From an uncultured Caryophanales bacterium (GTDB lineage Bacteria; Bacillota_I; Bacilli_A; RF39; UBA660): a stretch of 64,000 nt of DNA. A program made the translations under genes and the position numbers. The stretch lies in contig CATLHA010000006.1 of the NCBI GenBank assembly GCA_949948745.1, positions 1 through 64,000 on the forward strand, in the 5' to 3' direction. This document shows positions 31,056-39,878 of this stretch, in pieces (the stretch's first letter is position 1; every line of letters starts with the position of its first letter). The notes under the pieces were generated by a model that was given only the letters and a program-made list of their open reading frames with translations, was not told where the DNA came from and did not search any database.

Positions 31056-33089
31056 GTGAAAAAAAAGTTAATTTTTATTTTACCTATAGTAATTGCAATT
31101 ATAGTTTTTGTTGGTGTTTATTATTATTTTAATTATAAAGATGACAAAACAAATCTTACTATTAGTGAAAAAAATTGGATTAATTCTCATAGTGAAATAA
31201 AATATGATTTAGATATTGTTAATGATATTCCAGTTTATTCTATGGATGGATCTGGAGTTGTATTTGAATTTATTAAGAGTTTTGAAGCGAATACTGAACT
31301 AAAATTTACAAAAATTCCATATCCTAAAAGTCAACAATCTACTGGAACAGGATTGCGTTTTAGAATCTTAGATAATGATACAAAGTTAACAAATAAAGAT
31401 TTACTTGTATTTGAGGATGGTTATGTTGCTCTTAGTACAGGCAAAGTTCGTTATAACAGTATTTTAGACTTTAAGGGAAAAGTAATTGGAGTTTTTTCAT
31501 CAGACGTTGGAGAACTTAGTTATTACTTAAAAACAGCTACTGGTACTACTTATAAAACATATGATAGTGTTGAAACTATGATGGCTGATTTGGATAATGG
31601 TACAGTAGAGCTAATTATTTTACCACAAATTATTTATTTAGATCAGACAGTTTTAAGTAATCAATATCATATTAATTATTATTTTACAGAAATATCTAAA
31701 AAATTAGTTTTAACATTATCTGATGATAATCAAGAATTAAATCGTATAGTTCGTAAATATTATGAAAAATGGAGAAAAGACAATTATATTATTTCTTATA
31801 ATAAGGAATATTTAGATTACTATGCTTCTAAGAATGGACTTAATGATAAAACAAAGGCAGATTTGGTATCTAAGTCTTATGTATATGGTTATGTAGAAAA
31901 TGCTCCATATGAAGTTAATATTGATAATGTTCCAAAAGGAATTGCTAGTGAATATGTTGCTAGGATGCAACGTCTAACTGGAATTGACTTTACATATAAA
32001 AAATATAAGACAGTAGAAGAATTAAAGAGAGCTATTGGTCTTGGCGAAGTAGATATTTACTTTAATTCATTCGGATATAATAGTAGTGAATATACAGCTA
32101 CAGTTTCTCCTATGATAGAAGAATATGTAGTTTTGGGTACAGTTAAAGATGGTACTATTATTAAAACTTTTGAAAGTTTGAAAAATAGAGATGTACGTAT
32201 GTTAAAAGATAGTTTACTTACGAAGTATTTCGTTGAAAACAGTAAAGCGAATATTAAGGAAGTTTCGTCTATTGATCAATTAACAAAAGATAATGAATTA
32301 ATTATTGTTGATAAAGAAATTTATAATTATTATAAAAATAATAAGTTTTCTAAATATGAGGTTTTATATTCAGATATGATGAATAATGATTATTCTTTTA
32401 TGATTAGTAATCAAGATTCCGAATTTTACGATTTATTTAATTATATTATTTCAACAAATTCATATTATAATTATAGAATTAATGGTTTAAATTCTTTAGA
32501 TTTATCCCTTGTTGAAAGAACAAGTTTTGAAGAATTATATTTAATAGTATTAGGTGTTGTATTATTACCAATTCTAATTATTTTTGCAGTGTGCATTTTC
32601 TTTAAACGTAAGAAAAAGATTACAGAAGTGAAAAAAGAAGATCGTCGTAAATATACTGATATGTTAACTTCTTTGAAGAATCGTAATTATTTGAATCATA
32701 ATATGGAATTATGGGAAGAAAGTCAGGTATATCCACAAACTGTGATTATTGTTGATTTGAATAATGTTAAATACGTTAATGATAATTATGGTCATGAGGC
32801 AGGAGATCAATTGATTATTTCTGCAGCATCTATTTTAGTAAATACTCAACTTGAAAATAGTGAAATCATTCGTACTGATGGAAATGAGTTTTTAATTTAT
32901 TTAGTTGGTTATAGTGAAAAACAAGTAGAGACTTATTGTAAGAAATTAACAAAGGAAATGAAAAATTTGCCACATGAATTTGGTGCGGCAGTTGGATATA
33001 GTATGATTGTTGATGATATTAAAACCATCGACGATGCGATTAATGAGGCAACACTTGATATGATGACAACAAAGGAAAAGACAAAATAG
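31056..33089 (+). CDS. Membrane protein with extracellular solute-binding (SBP_bac_3-like) regions and a degenerate GGDEF domain
   Basis: Two SBP-like segments, TM at about aa 500-525, LTSLKNRNYLN...VDLNNVKYVNDNYGHEAGDQLI...RTDGNEFLIYL. Confidence 0.8.
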   Translation: MKKKLIFILPIVIAIIVFVGVYYYFNYKDDKTNLTISEKNWINSHSEIKYDLDIVNDIPVYSMDGSGVVFEFIKSFEANTELKFTKIPYPKSQQSTGTGLRFRILDNDTKLTNKDLLVFEDGYVALSTGKVRYNSILDFKGKVIGVFSSDVGELSYYLKTATGTTYKTYDSVETMMADLDNGTVELIILPQIIYLDQTVLSNQYHINYYFTEISKKLVLTLSDDNQELNRIVRKYYEKWRKDNYIISYNKEYLDYYASKNGLNDKTKADLVSKSYVYGYVENAPYEVNIDNVPKGIASEYVARMQRLTGIDFTYKKYKTVEELKRAIGLGEVDIYFNSFGYNSSEYTATVSPMIEEYVVLGTVKDGTIIKTFESLKNRDVRMLKDSLLTKYFVENSKANIKEVSSIDQLTKDNELIIVDKEIYNYYKNNKFSKYEVLYSDMMNNDYSFMISNQDSEFYDLFNYIISTNSYYNYRINGLNSLDLSLVERTSFEELYLIVLGVVLLPILIIFAVCIFFKRKKKITEVKKEDRRKYTDMLTSLKNRNYLNHNMELWEESQVYPQTVIIVDLNNVKYVNDNYGHEAGDQLIISAASILVNTQLENSEIIRTDGNEFLIYLVGYSEKQVETYCKKLTKEMKNLPHEFGAAVGYSMIVDDIKTIDDAINEATLDMMTTKEKTK

Positions 33090-33103
33090 GAAATGTGATA
33101 TTC

Positions 33104-33976
33104 ATGAAAAAAAAGATAAAAAGATTTTTTCGAAAACTTATGAAAGTTGTTAAAAAGCCAGAAATGAGAATATTACCAGGTCAACTGGCTTTTTTTCTTG
33201 TTTTATCTATTATTCCATTGGCAGCTTTAATTGCGGTAATTGCTGCACAGTTTTCTATTTCAATTGATTCTTTAATTGAACTAGTAAATAAGACAGTGCC
33301 TAGTGATGCTGCAGAGATTATTTCACAGGCAATTGGTGGAAAAAATTTAAATTTTAACATTACAATTTTCTATATTTCAGCTTTTATTCTTGCATCTAAC
33401 GGTCCATATTCTATGATTATTGGTTCTAATATGTTATATAAGGTTGATGATGCGGAATATTTTGTTGGTAGAATTAAAGCATTATTTATGACTGTTATAT
33501 TAGTATTTTTGTTTTGCTTTATGCTACTCGTTCCAGTTTTTGGAGATAGTATTGTCGGTATTATTTCTCAATATATAGAAATAGGTTATATTAATAAGGT
33601 TGTTCGTATTTCATACTCTATTTTAAAATATCCAATTACTTTGTTTTTTATATTTTTTTGTATTAAAATTCTTTATACGATTGCTCCTGATAAGAAAATA
33701 TCTTCAAAATCTACGACATCAGGTGCTTTGTTTACGACAATCGTTTGGGTAATATCAACAGAAATATATTCCTTTTATGTAGAGGTTTTTGCACAATATA
33801 ACTTACTTTATGGAAGTATTGCTAATTTGATTATTTTATTACTATGGGTTTATTTGCTTTCTTATATATTTGTTCTTGGGATGGCAATAAATTCTAGTAG
33901 TGAAATAAAGCCTAATCGTATTGAAGATACTCTTACAGAGTTAGATAAAATTAGTGAAATCGCAGATAAAATTTAA
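33104..33976 (+). CDS. YihY/BrkB family membrane protein
   Basis: LPGQLAFFLVLSIIPLAALIA...LIILLLWVYLLSYIFVLGMAIN. Confidence 0.85.
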   Translation: MKKKIKRFFRKLMKVVKKPEMRILPGQLAFFLVLSIIPLAALIAVIAAQFSISIDSLIELVNKTVPSDAAEIISQAIGGKNLNFNITIFYISAFILASNGPYSMIIGSNMLYKVDDAEYFVGRIKALFMTVILVFLFCFMLLVPVFGDSIVGIISQYIEIGYINKVVRISYSILKYPITLFFIFFCIKILYTIAPDKKISSKSTTSGALFTTIVWVISTEIYSFYVEVFAQYNLLYGSIANLIILLLWVYLLSYIFVLGMAINSSSEIKPNRIEDTLTELDKISEIADKI

Positions 33977-34065
33977 AATAGGAACTAAAATGGGCTTGGA
34001 ATATAATTTATTTGTTGACTGGGTCTATTTTTATCTTTATAATAGGGAGACAAAGGAGAAGAAGT

Positions 34066-34959
34066 ATGAATAATAAACTAAATAATATGATTCAAAGGTT
34101 TTTATCAAATACAGATGCAAAAGATGAAGATGAATTAAATGAAAAACTACAGGAATTTTTGGAAAAGTATAATAATGGTGAAGTTGAGTATGAAAATACA
34201 GAATTAGATGATGCTTATGAACTATTAGAAAAGGCAGAAAATGCAAGAAGTAAAAAACAAGCAATTAAGTATGCAAAAGAAGCATATGAACTTTGTCCTG
34301 CTTGCTTTGAATCTATTTTATTTCAACAAAATCTGGAAGAGAATTCTTTAAAGAGAGATGAGCTTCTTGATGAGGGTTTAAAAATAGAAAAGGAAAGATT
34401 GGAAAAAGAAGGCTTTTTTAGTAAAAAGAATATTGGACAGTTTTATAGTATTTTTGAAACACGTCCTTATATTAGGGGGTTATATACCAAAGTTTGCAAT
34501 TTGGTAAATGCAGGTAAATTAACTCAAGCAAGAGATTTATGTAAGGAAATTTTGAGACTTAATGAACTTGATAATATTGGTTCTAGATATATGTTAATGG
34601 CAATTTATGCAATGCTTGAAGATGAACAAGAAACATTAAAATTATCTAGAAAATACCCAGAAAATAATCTAGAAATGTTATTCCCATTATTTGCTTTATA
34701 TTATAAATTGGGTAAAGAAGAAAAGGCTATTTTATATTTACATCGAATCAATGAGCAAAATCCATATTTTTTAAAGTTTTTCAATCATACGATAAAAGAA
34801 AAAGAATTGGAAGAGGCTTCTCGTGGTTATTATAGTCATGGGGATGTATCAGAAATTGTTATGTATGTTACAAATTATAATTTCTTATTATTTTCTATGA
34901 GAGATATTGAAGATTTTGTATTAGAACATAGTAAAAAAGTTAAAAAGGGGAAAAAATAA
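34066..34959 (+). CDS. TPR-like repeat protein
   Basis: Helical repeat character (YELLEKAENARSKKQAIKYAKEAYEL; ARDLCKEILRLNELD). Confidence 0.6.
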   Translation: MNNKLNNMIQRFLSNTDAKDEDELNEKLQEFLEKYNNGEVEYENTELDDAYELLEKAENARSKKQAIKYAKEAYELCPACFESILFQQNLEENSLKRDELLDEGLKIEKERLEKEGFFSKKNIGQFYSIFETRPYIRGLYTKVCNLVNAGKLTQARDLCKEILRLNELDNIGSRYMLMAIYAMLEDEQETLKLSRKYPENNLEMLFPLFALYYKLGKEEKAILYLHRINEQNPYFLKFFNHTIKEKELEEASRGYYSHGDVSEIVMYVTNYNFLLFSMRDIEDFVLEHSKKVKKGKK

Positions 34960-34986
34960 GATACGAGTAAAATTTTATCAGTACAT

Positions 34987-35016
34987 AGTACATGTTTTTA
35001 TAACATGTACTTTTTT
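34987..35016 (+). terminator. Rho-independent terminator
   Basis: gtacatgtt/aacatgtac stem followed by tttttt. Confidence 0.8.
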
Positions 35017-35036
35017 GAGTTTACAAGAAGTTAATA

Positions 35037-35067
35037 TTGCAAAATTCGCCTGGGGGGGGGGTATAAT
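35037..35067 (+). promoter_or_regulatory. Promoter with 10-G homopolymer in spacer (candidate phase-variable)
   Basis: TTGCAA (35037-35042), 19-nt spacer containing G10 (35052-35061), TATAAT (35062-35067). Confidence 0.8.
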
Positions 35068-35102
35068 ATTAATTATAAGGTAGGATGGGAGACTAGAAAA
35101 GG

Positions 35103-38100
35103 ATGGATAGTATTTTGAAAAACTCAAAAACAATACTAAAAGAACATCGTGAAATATTTTTAGTGTGTATTGGAATTTTAATGATAGGAACAGGACTATT
35201 ATTCTATCCATCAAGAGCAGATCCATCTTCTACATTAGCCTTAGGAAATATTAAAGAAACTTTAGAATCTGATGAAGCTTATATAGAACAAGCAAGTATG
35301 GTAGATGATCTTGAAACAGAATCTAAAACAAAGATTACTACAGGAAGTGCTCCATTTGATACAGAATATGGGGAGGAAATAGGAGTAGAATTAAATCCAG
35401 GTGATGATAACAGTCCTAAAAATAGTATTGTTCGTACTTTTGATATTGTAGATTATACAGTAAATTTTACGACAAAGACACAAAGTAATAGTGAAGCAGT
35501 AGCTTTCAAAAATGGGAAAATCTATTTTGAATTTGTTTTACCTTATAGTAGTGAAGAAGCTATTTTTGAAACAGATAAAATGGGATGGTTAGAGAGTAAA
35601 ACAGAAGTAACTTATAAAATACAGGAATTTGATCATGCAAATAGTGATGGAAGTATCTCTAAATGGCAAGTATTAAAGGGAAGTTTTAGAATTGTACCAA
35701 CCGTAGGAGAAGAGACATCAATAGGAAATCATTATAGAGAATTGAATGTATGTATTCGGGTATTAGCATTAAAGAATGGGGAAGAGGTACAACCATACTT
35801 TACTTTCTGGTTACAAGGAAATGATGTATTTCAAGGACAAGATTTTTCTTCTTCAGTAGAAACATGGTACAATGATACATCTTTAATTACATTTAGTAAT
35901 AATAAATGTCAGACACATAAAGATGAAAATGGAGAAGGAATCAAAGAATATAAAACAATTATTCCACCAGAAGTAACAGTAACAGGGGCTCCTAGGTATA
36001 ATATTGATGTGATTAACGGACATTCCTCAGTTAATCAAAAATTAGGAATCTTTGATTTCTCTACAGGAAATGAGGATGCAGCAAATAAAGATAAAGGACT
36101 AGTTACAGGAAGAATGGCAGCTTTTGGAATTCGAATTGAACTTATTGGCAAGACGAAAGAACATGGATTAAGAGGAGTAGAATTACCAAGTGGTGAAATT
36201 ACTTTTGATTTAGAACTATCGACTACCTATAATGGAAAGGATGTATCTAATGATTATAAGACTTTATTATATAGTTTAGATAGTAATAATAACAATAATA
36301 CAAAACAAGATGGTAGGCGTATCAGTACGCAGCATTTATCACTTCCTAATCTTCCACATAATAAAACAACTTCCTTATCATATGAGTATACGAAATGTTA
36401 TGATAGTGGAAATTGGAGTTATGCTATAGAAGAAAATGTTATTCATGTTCAAATTAAAGATTATAAAATAAATCTGAAGCAATTACCGTATGGATTAGCT
36501 GTGAATGGCTCTCCTAATATATATACTTATTATAATCCGAATGAAATATTTAATTATTGGGATATTCAACAAGCTGTATTTTCAACGGGACAGATGTGGA
36601 TAGTACAGGACTTTTTTAATTCAAATGTGAATTCTCAATACTATAATCAAAAAATAGATGAACAATATGGTGAATCAGGATTTAAAGTAACTCTAAAACA
36701 AAAGAATTTTAAATTTTCTAATTCTAATAAAGATATTATTTTTAATAATCAAGTAGTTCAAGATTTATCCTTAGAAAGAAAAGGAAAATTTGAATCAACT
36801 TTGAATTTTACTAAATATAACGCAAACAGTTATAAAGATTTGCTAATAGAAAATGCTGGTGATAACGGTAAAGATGTTCAAATTGCTGGAGAAAAGTTAG
36901 GATTCTATGTGTCATCTTCTCATAATCAAGCAGAAGGACTAAATACTGGTGTTGCCGTAGATTATTTGTCTAAGTGGGATGATATTTTTTTTGATCCAGA
37001 GCGTGTCGTTTCTAATAGTTATATTGTAAAATATTTGTGGGGTGCAAAATCTGATAAAACAGGATGGAATCATTATGGGTTGAAACCAGATGAAGATGGG
37101 TATGATCAGGAGATGAAAAATGCCACAGCTGATGATTTAATTTATTTTGAGTCGTTAGAACAATTAAAGAATGAAGGATATATTCCAGTAGCATTATTAG
37201 AAGAAAGACGTTTTTTGATGTCTACATCATTTAATCTTTTTACTAGTTATATTTATGGAACAGTAAAAAAAGATTGTCCTACTGGGTATACTTATATGAT
37301 CACTTATACAACTCGGGGATGGAATAAAGATAATGTTAAAGATTTAGTGGCTGAGGCAAATGGAATAGAAATTACTAGTCCAGCTGATTATGGAAAAATT
37401 ACTGATGTTATGTATGATACTTATGCTAAAAATAATATACCTTCTCGAAGTGATTCTAGTGTTACAAGTTATGATTCTTATCCTGACTCTTTTAGTGTCC
37501 GTGATGCTATTACATATTCTAGTATAAAAAATTATCAAAAGGCAAAATATAACGAAAGTGGATATGTTTCTGGTAGTACTGGAACAGATGGCGGTGACTC
37601 CTGTTATGTAGCTGATCACTTTATGAATGTTTCAATGTCTACTTCTCAATCAGGATCTAATTCAGATGGTTCTAAAAGAGTTTATGATATGGATGAAAGT
37701 CAAAGAATTGTTGACTATGTAATTCGCCCTTCCATTGTAACTGGATATACCAAGGATGAAAATAAGAAAGACATTACGACTGTAACTGTAGAAGCTACTT
37801 TAGTAAAAGGACTAACTTATATTGAAGGAAGTTCTTATCTAGGAGGAACTTATACAGAATCTAATCGTGGACAAGGTAATATTACTGGTGGAAAAAGTGT
37901 ACAGCCAATTCTTATTTCTAATAGTGATGGAACAACAACTTTAAGGTGGGTATTAGAAAATATAGAATATGTGATGGATAAAGAAGTATTGTTAGATAAT
38001 ATCTATTATTCATGTCAGATAGGAAACTTAAGTAGTGAAGAATTAGATGTTAAGAACGGACAGTTAATTGATACCGTTGTAAAAATTAAGAGTACTTCTG

Positions 38101-39770
38101 ATTATGTAAGAGAATATATTCCAAGTAATAAGAATATTTCAACAACTACAATCCAAATACAAAAGAGTAATTCTTTATCTTTATTTAATTCAGCAGATAA
38201 AGTCTCTAATGAAGTAGAAGATGGGATAGGATTTTTAACATCCTATAAGAATAATTCGAATAGTCCAACATCTACAATTTTAGTGAATGGACTTCCATAT
38301 CATGGAGATGGAGTATCTTCTTTTCATGGAGATTTGTATGTAACAGAACTTAGTGTAGGAAGTCCAAAGGAAGAAGAACATAGTTTGGTAGTTAATCAAT
38401 TTAACTTTTACTATACAACGAATACAGCTTATCGAGGAAAGACAAGTAGTGAATTAGAAAGTGAAAACTTTTTAGATACTAATCTATGGAAGAAATTAGA
38501 ATTAGAAGATATGAATGGAAATAGTAGTAATCCAAAGTTACCAAATGCAAAAGTAAAGATACCAGATAAATTTTCACCAGTATTAATTGTTGCGGTAGGA
38601 GATTTACCAGGACAAGGGACGATTGAAATGCATGTAACCTTAGGATTATCAGAAACTTCCCCAGGAGATTATTTAGCGAACTTTTCATCTCAAGGAAAAT
38701 TATCTTCTTATTCTTATGCTTACTTTATCAGTAGAATGTTAGAAGGAAAAGTATGGATAGATAGGAATCGAAACGGATTACAAGGAAGTAATGAAGAAGA
38801 ATTATCAGGAGTTAATGTTATTTTAATGAAATTAAAAGATGGTGGAGATAAGAGTAAGAAAAGTGACTATGAAGAATATTTACTTAACTCCAAGAAAGTA
38901 GTAGTAGAAACAGGAAAACAGATGGATGTGGCAAGTGGAAGTATTTCTAGTTATGAAAGAAGTTTTCCATCAACAGGAGAGGAAGTATTTTCTGATAGTG
39001 GATCTTATCGATTCTATAACTTACCAGTAGGAGTATATGGAGTAAGAATAGAAAGTAGTGATAGGATATCTTTATTAGATTATGAACTGTCTCCTAAGAA
39101 GCAAGGAAGTAATGAAGAAATAGATTCTGATGGAAATGGAACTTATGATACAAATAAAGAATTAGAACATATTTTTATTGAAGGGATTATTATTGATAGT
39201 ATAGAAAATTCCTCTGTTCGCTATTATGAATCAAGATATCATGATGTAGGAGTTTATCCAGTATATCGATTGAGTTTCCAAAAAGTAAAGAAAGAAAACT
39301 TAAAGAGAAGTGTATCAGGAGTAGAATTTTCTCTATACAAACTAAATTGTACCAATCCAAGTCATAATCATGATGAGACAATGATATCAACTAACAAAAA
39401 TCAAGAATGTTTTCAATTTATAAGTGCGGTAGTAAGTAATAAGAATGGAGAAGTGTTATTTAGAAAATTATTAGATGATAGTGAATATCGATTAGTAGAA
39501 ACAAAAGTTCCATTTGATAGAAAGAAACCAGAGGGAGAATGGAGAGTATCTATTAAGGAAGGAGAATATCAAATTCTTACTGTTGGAGATACTTCTACAC
39601 CAGATTTTATTTTAGAAGATGGAGTATGGTTATTACCAAATCAACCAATTACTTTACCAAGTACAGGAGGAATAGGAATTACTATTTTCTATACGATTGG
39701 AATTCTTTTAATACTTAGTTCTACTTTCTTTATTGGATATTTCCTTTATAAGAAAAGAAAAAAATATTGA
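35103..39770 (+). CDS. Large LPxTG cell-wall-anchored surface protein (adhesin-like, SdrD_B/Cna_B-type domains)
   Basis: C-terminal LPSTGG + TM + KKRKKY; GKVWIDRNRNGLQGSNEEELSGVNVILM (SdrD_B-like); VSGVEFSLYKL (SpaA/Cna_B-like). Confidence 0.88.
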   Translation: MDSILKNSKTILKEHREIFLVCIGILMIGTGLLFYPSRADPSSTLALGNIKETLESDEAYIEQASMVDDLETESKTKITTGSAPFDTEYGEEIGVELNPGDDNSPKNSIVRTFDIVDYTVNFTTKTQSNSEAVAFKNGKIYFEFVLPYSSEEAIFETDKMGWLESKTEVTYKIQEFDHANSDGSISKWQVLKGSFRIVPTVGEETSIGNHYRELNVCIRVLALKNGEEVQPYFTFWLQGNDVFQGQDFSSSVETWYNDTSLITFSNNKCQTHKDENGEGIKEYKTIIPPEVTVTGAPRYNIDVINGHSSVNQKLGIFDFSTGNEDAANKDKGLVTGRMAAFGIRIELIGKTKEHGLRGVELPSGEITFDLELSTTYNGKDVSNDYKTLLYSLDSNNNNNTKQDGRRISTQHLSLPNLPHNKTTSLSYEYTKCYDSGNWSYAIEENVIHVQIKDYKINLKQLPYGLAVNGSPNIYTYYNPNEIFNYWDIQQAVFSTGQMWIVQDFFNSNVNSQYYNQKIDEQYGESGFKVTLKQKNFKFSNSNKDIIFNNQVVQDLSLERKGKFESTLNFTKYNANSYKDLLIENAGDNGKDVQIAGEKLGFYVSSSHNQAEGLNTGVAVDYLSKWDDIFFDPERVVSNSYIVKYLWGAKSDKTGWNHYGLKPDEDGYDQEMKNATADDLIYFESLEQLKNEGYIPVALLEERRFLMSTSFNLFTSYIYGTVKKDCPTGYTYMITYTTRGWNKDNVKDLVAEANGIEITSPADYGKITDVMYDTYAKNNIPSRSDSSVTSYDSYPDSFSVRDAITYSSIKNYQKAKYNESGYVSGSTGTDGGDSCYVADHFMNVSMSTSQSGSNSDGSKRVYDMDESQRIVDYVIRPSIVTGYTKDENKKDITTVTVEATLVKGLTYIEGSSYLGGTYTESNRGQGNITGGKSVQPILISNSDGTTTLRWVLENIEYVMDKEVLLDNIYYSCQIGNLSSEELDVKNGQLIDTVVKIKSTSDYVREYIPSNKNISTTTIQIQKSNSLSLFNSADKVSNEVEDGIGFLTSYKNNSNSPTSTILVNGLPYHGDGVSSFHGDLYVTELSVGSPKEEEHSLVVNQFNFYYTTNTAYRGKTSSELESENFLDTNLWKKLELEDMNGNSSNPKLPNAKVKIPDKFSPVLIVAVGDLPGQGTIEMHVTLGLSETSPGDYLANFSSQGKLSSYSYAYFISRMLEGKVWIDRNRNGLQGSNEEELSGVNVILMKLKDGGDKSKKSDYEEYLLNSKKVVVETGKQMDVASGSISSYERSFPSTGEEVFSDSGSYRFYNLPVGVYGVRIESSDRISLLDYELSPKKQGSNEEIDSDGNGTYDTNKELEHIFIEGIIIDSIENSSVRYYESRYHDVGVYPVYRLSFQKVKKENLKRSVSGVEFSLYKLNCTNPSHNHDETMISTNKNQECFQFISAVVSNKNGEVLFRKLLDDSEYRLVETKVPFDRKKPEGEWRVSIKEGEYQILTVGDTSTPDFILEDGVWLLPNQPITLPSTGGIGITIFYTIGILLILSSTFFIGYFLYKKRKKY

Positions 39771-39775
39771 ATTAC

Positions 39776-39796
39776 GAGCTTTGGCTCTTTTTTTCT
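39776..39796 (+). terminator. Rho-independent terminator
   Basis: gagctttggctc followed by tttttttct. Confidence 0.55.
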
Positions 39797-39833
39797 ACAT
39801 TTTTTTACTTGACACTTTTTAAATTCATAGAAA

Positions 39834-39862
39834 TTGCCAATTTACTTTGATAGTGTTATAAT
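39834..39862 (+). promoter_or_regulatory. Sigma70-type promoter
   Basis: TTGCCA - 17 nt - TATAAT immediately upstream of the LtaS-like gene. Confidence 0.7.
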
Positions 39863-39878
39863 GTATTCGGAAAGGGTT

